Source of the DNA: Chloroflexota bacterium
GTDB lineage: Bacteria > Chloroflexota > Dehalococcoidia > Lucifugimonadales > UBA3495
Reading direction: 5' to 3'
Length of the DNA: 64,000 nt
Assembly: GCA_028873965.1 (NCBI GenBank)
Contig: JAPPMU010000041.1
Span: forward strand, 1 to 64,000
Both the position numbers and the translations under genes were made by a program. Shown here piece by piece: positions 37,523 to 44,794 of this stretch (position 1 is the first letter of the stretch; the number at the start of each line of letters is the position of its first letter). The notes below the pieces were generated by a model that was not told where the DNA came from, searched no databases, and saw nothing but the letters and a program-made list of their open reading frames with translations.

Positions 37523-38299
37523 ATGGATTTGACCCTGAACGGTAAGGTTGCGATGATCACCGGAGGCAGCCGCGGTCTCGGTCGTCAGTGCGCCCTGGCT
37601 CTCGGCCGCGAGGGCTGCGCCGTGGCCATCTGCGGACGCGATGGCGAAACGGTCGAAAAGACCGTGTCCGAGCTCGCCGGCCTGGGCGTGAAGGCCAACG
37701 GCAGCCAGGCCGACGTCACCGACCCCGAAGATGCCGAGCGGTTCCTCCAGGAGACCACCGCCGCCCTCGGCGCTCCCGACATCCTGGTGAACAACGTGGG
37801 CGGCCGCCGCGGCTCAGTTCTGTTCGACGAGACCTCCATGGAGCAGTTCCTTGAGGGTCTGGAAGTCAACCTCATCTCGGCCGTGCGCATGACCAAGTTG
37901 GCCCTACCCCACATGCAGGCGCAAGGTTGGGGCCGAGTGATCAACATCTCCTCAATCTACGGGCGCGAGCATGGCGGCTCGGTTGACTACATGACGGGGA
38001 AGGCCGGCATGATCGCCTTTTCAAAGCACCTGGCCCTGCAGTTGGCGCAAACCGGCGTCCTGGTCAACTGTGTCGCACCCGGCAGCATCGATTTCCCGGG
38101 CAGCACCTGGGACCGCTTCCAACAGAACAACACGCCGGAAGTCGTAGCCGAGTTCATCGACCGCAACCTGCCCATGGGCAAGTTCGGCTGGCCCGAGCCC
38201 ATCGGCGAAACGGTGGCGTTCCTGGCCTCCGACCGTGCCGGCCTGATCACCGGCGCCTGCATCAACGTCGACGGCGGTCAGTCCAAGTCCCTGTTTTAG
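37523..38299 (+). CDS. Short-chain dehydrogenase/reductase (SDR)
   Basis: This is an NAD(P)-dependent oxidoreductase of 258 aa. It has the cofactor motif TGGSRGLGRQ, the NNVGG strand motif, Ser in NISSIYG, and the YMTGK active site (Tyr-x3-Lys). The end, GACINVDGGQS, is typical of 3-oxoacyl-ACP reductase-like SDRs. Substrate is unknown. GGGAGG precedes the ATG. The TAG stop overlaps the left end of a MITE-like repeat. Confidence 0.92.
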   Translation: MDLTLNGKVAMITGGSRGLGRQCALALGREGCAVAICGRDGETVEKTVSELAGLGVKANGSQADVTDPEDAERFLQETTAALGAPDILVNNVGGRRGSVLFDETSMEQFLEGLEVNLISAVRMTKLALPHMQAQGWGRVINISSIYGREHGGSVDYMTGKAGMIAFSKHLALQLAQTGVLVNCVAPGSIDFPGSTWDRFQQNNTPEVVAEFIDRNLPMGKFGWPEPIGETVAFLASDRAGLITGACINVDGGQSKSLF

Positions 38300-38464
38300 G
38301 GAGTGTCGTCAAATTATCCCGCCATTCCGGCGAAAACCGGAATCCAAGCGTTTCCATACCCAAATCATTCTGCAACAGCGAGTGATTTTGGATTCCCGCT
38401 TTCGCGGGAATGACGGAAGTGGAACGCTTTGACGCTTGACAACTCAATTTGACGACACGCCCTA
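38297..38464. mobile_element. MITE-like element with 19-bp terminal inverted repeats
   Basis: TAGGGAGTGTCGTCAAATT at 38297-38315 pairs with AATTTGACGACACGCCCTA at 38446-38464, with one mismatch. The inside has the same two hairpin arms as the element at 13814, ATTCCGGCGAAAACCGGAAT and GGATTCCCGCTTTCGCGGGA. The left end supplies the TAG stop codon of the SDR gene. No clear target duplication is seen. Confidence 0.7.
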
Positions 38465-38472
38465 GGATTTTA

Positions 38473-38598
38473 GTCAGAAGCAGGATTTTCAGGATTATGG
38501 GATTGGCAGGATTAGATACGCCGACGCCGCATGTCACTACAATCCCGATGAACCGTGAATCCTGTAAATCCTAAAATTCGGTGAATCCTGCTTCAGAC
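38473..38598. repeat. Inverted 'CAGGATT' repeat
   Basis: GTCAGAAGCAGGATT at 38473-38487 pairs with AATCCTGCTTCAGAC at 38584-38598, with one mismatch. The interior repeats AGGATT and ATCCTGTAAATCCT. It lies between two convergent genes and directly abuts the MITE-like element. Confidence 0.6.
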
Positions 38599-38600
38599 AA

Positions 38601-39419
38601 CTACCCCGGCTGGTGCACCGTTCCCACGAATTCCAGCCAGGCCAGCACGCACTTCTCCGGAGCCGAGTGCTGGACATAACCGCCGGCGCCGGGGACCCGG
38701 GCCAGCCGGCAGTTCGGCATCATCTCCGCCTGCCCTTGCGCCCGGTCGGGGATGTCTCCCTCGCTCAGTTCGCCAACCATCGCCAGCGCCGGGGTCTGGA
38801 TAGTCGGCAGTTTTTCGGACAGGTTCTGGGTACCCAGGTAGGCCAGGGTTTCCAGCACCACGTGGCGGGCGGTTTGTCCCATCTGCTGGATGTACCACTC
38901 GTGGTGCTCCGGCGCCTCGTCCGCGCTGACCCGACGGCCCCCGGTGGCTCGCGCCCAACCGTCCACGCCCTCCTCTGCCACCAGCCGGTAGTAGTTCTGG
39001 TAGGTGTCCACTCCCGTGAAATTGTACGGCGACGTGCACGTGGTCACCGTGTGCAGCCGCTCCGGGTACTGGTAGGCGAACTGCAGGGCGATGGTGCCGC
39101 CAATCGTCTCCCCGATCAGGTGCACCCTGTCCAGCTCAAGGTAATCGAGCAGGTTGCGCAGGTCTCCGGAGAAACCCTCCAGTGACCAGTCGTACCCGGG
39201 CTCCGGCACGGTCGAACGCCCGAAGCCTCGCATGTCCACACGGATCACACGGTACTGCCGCGCCAGCAGCGGTGGCCAGGCGTACCACAGCCGGCCGCTC
39301 TTGGCGTTGCCGTGATGCAGCACGATGGTTTCGACCGTACTCGGATCACGCCACGGATCGGTAAAGTTATCGTCGTCGTAGTACATCTCCAGGTCGCCGG
39401 CCAGCGGAGCTATGGGCAT
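38601..39419 (-). CDS. Alpha/beta hydrolase with Thr at the nucleophile position
   Basis: The product is 272 aa. It has the alpha/beta-hydrolase core: IVLHHGNAKSGR (oxyanion region), VDMRGFGRS, the nucleophile elbow LIGETIGGTIAL, an acid candidate in GELSEGDIPD and a catalytic His in GYVQHSAPE. The elbow reads G-E-T-I-G, so residue 105 is Thr where Ser (or Cys/Asp) is normal. The codon is ACG, one base from TCG. Activity is therefore doubtful or unusual. AAGGAGG precedes the ATG. Confidence 0.85.
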   Translation of the reverse strand: MPIAPLAGDLEMYYDDDNFTDPWRDPSTVETIVLHHGNAKSGRLWYAWPPLLARQYRVIRVDMRGFGRSTVPEPGYDWSLEGFSGDLRNLLDYLELDRVHLIGETIGGTIALQFAYQYPERLHTVTTCTSPYNFTGVDTYQNYYRLVAEEGVDGWARATGGRRVSADEAPEHHEWYIQQMGQTARHVVLETLAYLGTQNLSEKLPTIQTPALAMVGELSEGDIPDRAQGQAEMMPNCRLARVPGAGGYVQHSAPEKCVLAWLEFVGTVHQPG

Positions 39420-39442
39420 GGGGCCTCCTTAGGGCTGTTCTG

Positions 39443-39533
39443 GTCAGAAGCAGGATTTACCGGATTTCAAGGATTCACTGGATGATAGCAATATCCTGTA
39501 AATCCTCCTAATCTTTAAAATCCTGCTTCTGAC
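39443..39533. repeat. Perfect 16-bp inverted repeat of the 'CAGGATT' family
   Basis: GTCAGAAGCAGGATTT at 39443-39458 is exactly inverted at 39518-39533. The right arm plus flank (AAATCCTGCTTCTGACGATT) recurs at 53110-53129, so this is a dispersed family. Confidence 0.65.
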
Positions 39534-39546
39534 GATTCGGGAATCG

Positions 39547-39924
39547 CTACACGCCGAGACCGCCGCCGGGCGTCTGATCCGCCAGCGGGATCTGCACGCT
39601 GATCCGGTCGACGTCGCCCACGCTGCGGGTGGTATGACCGCGGCCGGTCAGGTCCTCGCAGAGCTCGATGTCGCCCACGTTGAATATCCGCTTCGTCCCA
39701 TCACCCAGGCCGATCTCCACCTGTCCCTGCAATGTGATCACGTACTGCCGGCGCGGCGCGGTGTGAAAATCCACCAACTGGGTGGGCCTCAGGCAACTGA
39801 ACTGCACGCCGGTGGCCGCCTCGGTAGCGGTCCTCAGCGCGTGTCCCATCTGCTCGAAGGGCAACTCCATTTCCTCGATATGCGATTCGCCGTCCTCGCC
39901 AGTGTAGAGCCTGACTACCTGCAT
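39547..39924 (-). CDS. Small cupin-fold protein
   Basis: The product is 125 aa. Its core has two cupin-like segments, VDFHTAPRRQYVITLQGQVE and GDIELCEDLTGRGHTTR. The His residues could bind a metal, but a full cupin motif set is not certain. Function is unknown. It sits between the alpha/beta hydrolase and hicA on the same strand. Confidence 0.65.
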   Translation of the reverse strand: MQVVRLYTGEDGESHIEEMELPFEQMGHALRTATEAATGVQFSCLRPTQLVDFHTAPRRQYVITLQGQVEIGLGDGTKRIFNVGDIELCEDLTGRGHTTRSVGDVDRISVQIPLADQTPGGGLGV

Positions 39925-39974
39925 TTCGTGTCCTCCGGTTCCGTTTGTGATTGGGTCTGATAGCGCCAGAGTGG

Positions 39975-40220
39975 CTAGTCAATGTAGAAATGTGGCCGCA
40001 GGTCTGGCTCTGGGACGAATTGTACAGCCTGATTGAAAATTGAGTGCAAGGTTCCTCTGGCGAGTTCGCGATGGAGCGGGACTGACAAGTTCTGATTTTG
40101 ACCGGAATCGAGCGTTCTTCTGAGCTTCACATGGCTTCCTTTTTGAGAGTGTCTGCGGAAACCGAACCGAGCCATGATTGCGATGACGTCGCTGCCGGAC
40201 AGTCTTCTAAGCCGCGGCAT
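39975..40220 (-). CDS. hicA: HicA toxin
   Basis: This is an 81-aa mRNA interferase of the HicA family with the double-stranded RNA-binding-like fold. It has SGSDVIAIMARFGFRR, then the catalytic-His motif KGSHVKLRR and VPLHRELARGTLHSI. It is encoded 3' of hicB and overlaps it by 14 bases. Confidence 0.88.
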   Translation of the reverse strand: MPRLRRLSGSDVIAIMARFGFRRHSQKGSHVKLRRTLDSGQNQNLSVPLHRELARGTLHSIFNQAVQFVPEPDLRPHFYID

Positions 40221-40443
40221 CGGTTAGCTCCATCTCAAGCACTACAGATAAAATTGGGTTATCGGCCAACCCAATTTCGGCAAGGTCTTCATCTTCCAAG
40301 TGAAGACTGACCGCTTCGCGCAAGTTGTCGAGAGTTTCGTCCAGAGTGCTCCCCTGGGTCACAACGGCGACCTCCAGACAATTGGCCACATAGTACCCGT
40401 CGCTGGGGAAAACGACGGCATGGATGTTACGAGACAGGTTCAT
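40207..40443 (-). CDS. hicB: HicB antitoxin
   Basis: This is a 78-aa RNase H-like antitoxin domain: IHAVVFPSDGYYVANCLEV, then TQGSTLDETLDNLREAVSLH. No C-terminal DNA-binding domain is present, which is common for short HicB proteins. It overlaps hicA downstream and the glycosylase gene upstream (ATGA), so the three genes form one transcript. Confidence 0.88.
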   Translation of the reverse strand: MNLSRNIHAVVFPSDGYYVANCLEVAVVTQGSTLDETLDNLREAVSLHLEDEDLAEIGLADNPILSVVLEMELTDAAA

Positions 40444-41120
40444 TGCTGGTTCCTCCGGTTTGATGCCTGCCCAGTCTCGCAGATGTCATGCAGGCAGCAC
40501 CCGCCGCATCGGGGGTTGTTCTTGGCGCAGACTTCCTTGTGGTGCCGGTCAAGCAGGGCGTGAAACTCATTGTACACTTGCACGTCCGACGGGATGCCGG
40601 CGTGGAACATTGCCTGCCAGCTGTGATAATCGTCGCGGCCTTGCGGCGTCAGCCCGACGCGCCGCATGATGCGGATGGTGTAGGCGTCGATCACGAACGA
40701 CGCCCTGCCGGCCGCGTACACCATGATGTCGTCGGCGGTTTCCGGGCCAATGCCGTGGATGCCCAACAACTCCCGGCGCAACGCTCCCGTTTCCGCCACG
40801 AACATGCGGTCCAGTTCCCCGTCGTAATATCCGCAAACGTGGGCAGCAAAGGCCTTCAGTTTGCGCGCCTTGGCGTTGTAGTACCCCGACGGCCGCACCA
40901 GCCCAGCCAGATCATCGAGCGGCAGCGCGTGCACCGCCGGCCAATCATCTACTCCGGCGGCACGCAGATTGCCCAGCGCTTGCTCCACGTTGCGCCATGC
41001 CGCCGCCTGCGTCAGAATCGCCCCGGCGATCATCTCGAACCGGCTGCTGGCCGGCCACCAACCCTGCGGCCCGTAGGCGTCCAGCAAACGACGGTATATC
41101 TCCATCAACGAGTGTTCCAC
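40440..41120 (-). CDS. Endonuclease III-like HhH-GPD DNA glycosylase
   Basis: The product is 226 aa. It has the helix-hairpin-helix (LLGIHGIGPETADDIM), the catalytic Asp in FVIDAYTIR, and a C-terminal 4Fe-4S site with spacing C-x6-C-x2-C-x5-C. The Lys of bifunctional endonuclease III is replaced (GPETAD), so it is probably a monofunctional base-excision glycosylase. Its stop overlaps the hicB start by 4 bases. Confidence 0.88.
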   Translation of the reverse strand: MEHSLMEIYRRLLDAYGPQGWWPASSRFEMIAGAILTQAAAWRNVEQALGNLRAAGVDDWPAVHALPLDDLAGLVRPSGYYNAKARKLKAFAAHVCGYYDGELDRMFVAETGALRRELLGIHGIGPETADDIMVYAAGRASFVIDAYTIRIMRRVGLTPQGRDDYHSWQAMFHAGIPSDVQVYNEFHALLDRHHKEVCAKNNPRCGGCCLHDICETGQASNRRNQQ

Positions 41121-41165
41121 CGATGCACTGTTCCTTCCGTACTGTTGGTAAGCCGTACCCGTGAA

Positions 41166-41855
41166 TCACAGCAAGGCCGGCACGGCGTCGGCCAGTTCTA
41201 TGCTGCGCTCGGTCACGTCGCAACGATAAGCCCAGACCGCCACACCGGCGTCACGCGCTTCTCTCAAGGTGGCTCCTAGCAATGGGTCCGCAACGTCGTG
41301 GGGCGCAAATGCCTCGGCATCCGCGCGCTGGATCACGAACACCACTGCCGCGTCGTGACCCACGTCTCGCGCCGCCATCAGGCTCCGCAGGTGTTTCACC
41401 CCCCGGATGGTCGGTGCATCCGGAAACAGGCCGACGCCGGCTTCAACCAGGGTGACCGACTTGGTCTCGACATAACACTTGCCGGCGCAACCCTCCAGCA
41501 GGAAGTCCAGCCGGCTCTCGCCGAATACCTGCTCGCCCCGTACCACCGGATAGTCGGCGAACTGCGGCAGGCGTTTCTGCATCAATGCCTCAGCGACCAG
41601 CTTGTTGGGCAACCGGGCGTCCGCGGAAGATAGAGCGCTCCCCGTATCCACCAGCGCCAGGTCGAAGCTGGTTTTGCGATTGGCTCCCTCCGGCGCCGGC
41701 GCCAGCAGGACCCGAAACCCCGGCACCAGCAGCTCGCCCATTCTGCCCGAGTTGGCCACGTGCGCCAGGTATTCCCGGCGCTCCACGTCCACCAGGGCCG
41801 CGAACCGGTTCAGTCGTTTGATGAATCGCCCTTCAACCAGCGGAGGGAATTGCAA
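41166..41855 (-). CDS. sfsA: SfsA-family protein (DNA-binding, sugar fermentation stimulation)
   Basis: The product is 229 aa from TTG 41855, close to the usual ~235. Motifs include EGRFIKRLNRFAALV, HVANSGRM, RKTSFDLALV, DARLPNKLV, ESRLDFLL and YVETKSVTLV. GGAGAG lies about 8 bases before the TTG. A longer frame to 42005 reaches into the regulatory region and lacks family similarity. SfsA proteins bind DNA and look nuclease-like, but their role is unclear. Confidence 0.9.
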   Translation of the reverse strand: MQFPPLVEGRFIKRLNRFAALVDVERREYLAHVANSGRMGELLVPGFRVLLAPAPEGANRKTSFDLALVDTGSALSSADARLPNKLVAEALMQKRLPQFADYPVVRGEQVFGESRLDFLLEGCAGKCYVETKSVTLVEAGVGLFPDAPTIRGVKHLRSLMAARDVGHDAAVVFVIQRADAEAFAPHDVADPLLGATLREARDAGVAVWAYRCDVTERSIELADAVPALL

Positions 41856-41940
41856 CGGTGCTCTCCAGAATAGACTGCCGACCCCGAGGTCGACAGCCGC
41901 GTCGCCACGGCAAACCGCAATCCAAATCGATCTTACGGGG

Positions 41941-42000
41941 CATGTAACAAAAGCGTAATCAGTTCGTAATTGCCCGTTAATCCGTTGTCCGCAATATAAG
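41941..42000 (+). promoter_or_regulatory. Four 11-bp-spaced boxes and -10 upstream of an OmpR-type regulator
   Basis: Four consecutive 11-base units share a central GTAAT-like core: GTAAC at 41944, GTAAT at 41955, GTAAT at 41966 and TTAAT at 41977. A -10 box, TATAAG, lies at 41995-42000, ten bases after the last unit. This is the layout of Pho-box-type sites for PhoB-like regulators, where the boxes replace the -35 element. Confidence 0.65.
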
Positions 42001-42053
42001 GCCATCGGCGGCGCCCTGCCAAACTATCCATGCGCTGCTGACGAGGTTCGGCG

Positions 42054-42746
42054 ATGATCACGTATGCAGGTTATCAACCCACCAGCGGCGCCGCTCCTCG
42101 CGTCCTCTTGTTGGGACAGGGTTGGGACATGATCAAGGGCGCGTTGGCAGCGGCTTCCGACGCCGGCGCCATCGAGCTTATCGGCCCGGAAGCCTCCTAT
42201 GACGCAGATGCCAACTACGGCGCGGACTCCCCCGCGGTGCTGCTGCTGTCTCCCGACGCGGACGTTCCCGCTCACCCCGACGACGACGCCGGACCCCCGG
42301 TCCTGCGCTGCGTTCCCGACGACGAGTTGGACGATCCCGACCTGTACGATGACCTTGACGACTTTGTCGCCGTGCCCTGTTCCCCCGCCGAACTGATCAA
42401 GCGGATCCTTCGCCTCGCCAACCGGCATGCTGCCACCTCGGTTTCGTCAGGCTCCATTCGCGTCGGCGGCATATTGCTCAACCCCGCCACCTACCAGGTC
42501 ACGGCTAACGGTCGGCCGGTGGACCTGGCCTGGCTGGAGTTCCAGCTCCTCCAGTTCCTGATGGACAACGTGGGCAAGGTCTTTACCCGCGACCAGCTGC
42601 TGGCCAGCGTCTGGGGCGTCGAGAACATCGGCGGCACGCGCACCGTAGACGTCCATATCCGCCGCCTGCGCTACAAGCTGGAGAGTGGACCCGAAACCTA
42701 TTTCCGCACCGTCAAGAACGTCGGCTACGGCATGGTCGAACCGTAG
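42054..42746 (+). CDS. OmpR/PhoB-type regulator with degenerate receiver
   Basis: The product is 230 aa. The C-terminal winged helix is complete: WLEFQLLQFLMDNVGKVFTR, then DQLLASVWG, RTVDVHIRRLRYKLE and VKNVGYGMV. The N-terminal domain has the length and ends of a receiver (PRVLLLGQG start, CSPAELIKRILRLANR end). However, it lacks the acidic pair, has Ser where the phospho-Asp should be (AVLLLSPDAD), and has VPC instead of KPF. It should therefore not be phosphorylated in the usual way. No kinase gene adjoins. The box array upstream suggests autoregulation. Confidence 0.85.
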   Translation: MITYAGYQPTSGAAPRVLLLGQGWDMIKGALAAASDAGAIELIGPEASYDADANYGADSPAVLLLSPDADVPAHPDDDAGPPVLRCVPDDELDDPDLYDDLDDFVAVPCSPAELIKRILRLANRHAATSVSSGSIRVGGILLNPATYQVTANGRPVDLAWLEFQLLQFLMDNVGKVFTRDQLLASVWGVENIGGTRTVDVHIRRLRYKLESGPETYFRTVKNVGYGMVEP

Positions 42747-42770
42747 CTCGGCGGCTGGTGACGTAGCAGT

Positions 42771-42798
42771 AAGGGGCGAGTGTGAAAACCCGCCCCTT
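42771..42798. terminator. Bidirectional hairpin between convergent genes
   Basis: AAGGGGCG at 42771-42778 pairs with CGCCCCTT at 42791-42798 around a 12-base loop. It lies between the stops of the regulator gene (plus) and the P450 gene (minus). The T-runs on both sides are short. Confidence 0.6.
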
Positions 42799-42821
42799 TC
42801 GCGTTGCCGATTGCGCGGCCG

Positions 42822-44051
42822 TTACCACTCGGCCGGCAGGCTCACCACGCCGCGAATGTTCAGCAGGTTGTGGTATTCCAGTTCGTCGGGGTCGCTGGCG
42901 AACTTGAAAGGCGGGAACTTGCGGGTCAGCGCGCGAAACGCCTCCTGACCCTCCAGCCGCGCCAGGTTGGCGCCCAGGCAGTGGTGGATGCCGCCGCCGA
43001 AAGCCACGTGCGGGTTCGGGTAGCGCGTGATGTCCAGGTCCTCGGGATTCTCGAAGGCCATCGGGTCCCGGTTCGCGGAGTTGATGATCGCCATCACCTT
43101 TTCGCCTTCCCGGATCTTCTGGCCGCCCAGCTCGATGTCCTCCAGCGCGATGCGCGGCGCGCGCTTCACCGGCGAGTCGTACCGCAGCAACTCTTCCGTC
43201 GCTCGCACCAGCAGGCTGTCGTCCTCCTTGAGCATGTTCCACTGCTCGGGGTTCTTCATCAGCGCCATGGTTCCGTTGCCCACCAGGTTGATGGTGGTCT
43301 GGTGGCCGGCAATGAGCAGCAGCAGGGTGTTGCCCAGCACTTCCTCGCGGCTCAACTCGCCCTCCCGCTCGCCGATTGCCAGCACCGACAGCAGGTCGTC
43401 GGAGGGCTCGCTGACGCGCGTCTCCACCAGCGGGTTGACGTAATCATTCAGCGTGGTGATGGCCTCATGCACCCGGGTGTGCCGGTCCGGCGACTCCTGG
43501 TCCAGCGACAGCAGTTGCCGGGATAGCGTCCGGATGAACTCCCGGTCCTCCGCCGGCATGCCCAGCCAGTTGGCGATCACCAGCACCGGCATAGCGTTGG
43601 CGAAGTCTCTGAGCACGTCCATCTCCCCGCCCTCGGGGTCGAAGTCCTTCAGCAGATCCTGGATTATGCCCTGCACCATCGCCCGGAACCGGTTGTCGAT
43701 GTACTTCGGGTTGAACACCGGGTGGACGGTGCGGCGCATCCGCAGGTGGTCCGGCCGGTCCCGCCGGATGAACCAGTTGTTCATGTAGTCCAGGTTGTAC
43801 TTGTACTTCGGGAAGTCCTCTTCCGAAATCGGCGGGCTGGGTGGCTTCTCATCCCGCAGGAACACCTCGGACGAGAAGTACTCCGGGTGCCGCAGCGCCC
43901 ACACCACGGCCTGGTAGGAAGTGACCACCCAGGTGTCGAACTTGGCGTTCCAGTAAACCGGCGCCTCTTCCCGCAGCATCGCGTAGTACGAATACGGGTT
44001 CCGCAGGTTTTCCGGCGAAAGCAACTCGTCGTGGATTCGATCTTTCAGCAT
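42822..44051 (-). CDS. Cytochrome P450
   Basis: This is a bacterial soluble P450 of 409 aa. The heme ligand is Cys358 in FGGGIHHCLGANLAR, the I-helix motif is LLIAGHQTT, and the ExxR motif lies in ATEELLRYDSP with VKRAPR. It hydroxylates or otherwise oxidises an unidentified small molecule. No ferredoxin or reductase gene is next to it. Confidence 0.95.
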   Translation of the reverse strand: MLKDRIHDELLSPENLRNPYSYYAMLREEAPVYWNAKFDTWVVTSYQAVVWALRHPEYFSSEVFLRDEKPPSPPISEEDFPKYKYNLDYMNNWFIRRDRPDHLRMRRTVHPVFNPKYIDNRFRAMVQGIIQDLLKDFDPEGGEMDVLRDFANAMPVLVIANWLGMPAEDREFIRTLSRQLLSLDQESPDRHTRVHEAITTLNDYVNPLVETRVSEPSDDLLSVLAIGEREGELSREEVLGNTLLLLIAGHQTTINLVGNGTMALMKNPEQWNMLKEDDSLLVRATEELLRYDSPVKRAPRIALEDIELGGQKIREGEKVMAIINSANRDPMAFENPEDLDITRYPNPHVAFGGGIHHCLGANLARLEGQEAFRALTRKFPPFKFASDPDELEYHNLLNIRGVVSLPAEW

Positions 44052-44121
44052 GGGTACTGCCTCGCAACTGGGTGTGGTTCACTATGGTGGCAACCAATTT
44101 AGCCATCGGGTGATTGGGATG

Positions 44122-44754
44122 TCAACTTGAACGAGCGCGTCGCAGAACTCGCACGTTCCACCAGACAATCAGCGGCGTAATCACCACCGTAGGCAATATC
44201 CAGGGCACCCACACCGGATCCATATCGACGTTCACCACGGTCACCGCCGTGATCGTGGCGATGGTGCCGGCCATCATGTTCGTGAGATGCCGCGACACCC
44301 GTCGCGCGCCGCCCGGCTGTTTCCAGTGAAACCTCGCGTCCGCCAGCCCCAAGGCGATTGCGATCCCGCCAAAGAGCAGCAGCGTTATCCACTGTGAACT
44401 GCCGTCAAGGGCAATGACTACGGCATACCCCCACATCGCCAGGCCCGTCACACCGATGGCGGACACGGCAATCCAATCCACCGGATGGGCGCGCCTCTGC
44501 CGGTTCCGCGCGAACCGCCATCCCGCGAAAACCAGGTAGAAGCTGAACAGCGCAATCAGAAAAAGGAACGTGCTGGCGCCCAGGACGGCCAGCGGCACCG
44601 CCGTGAGGAACACCACCGTCATTCCGACCGCATAAACCCGGCCGGCCAGCACATGCCAACGCCCGCCCTTGGCGGTGACCAACGCAACCCCAGCGCTCGC
44701 CAACGATGCCGAACCCGCGGCGATGTGCACCGCCAGCAAAATCAGTTGGATCAA
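44122..44754 (-). CDS. Multi-pass membrane protein, DUF2306-like
   Basis: The product is 210 aa with about seven hydrophobic helices. Motifs HIAAGSASLASAGVALV and GGRWHVLAGRVYAVGM, early in the chain, fit the DUF2306 family, and a late His-rich turn (RRVSRHLTNMMAG) is also present. Function is unknown. It lies between the P450 and CoA-transferase genes on the same strand. Confidence 0.65.
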   Translation of the reverse strand: MIQLILLAVHIAAGSASLASAGVALVTAKGGRWHVLAGRVYAVGMTVVFLTAVPLAVLGASTFLFLIALFSFYLVFAGWRFARNRQRRAHPVDWIAVSAIGVTGLAMWGYAVVIALDGSSQWITLLLFGGIAIALGLADARFHWKQPGGARRVSRHLTNMMAGTIATITAVTVVNVDMDPVWVPWILPTVVITPLIVWWNVRVLRRARSS

Positions 44755-44794
44755 GGACTGCCGCCCGCAGTGGTGACCTGAGAATACGTCAGGG

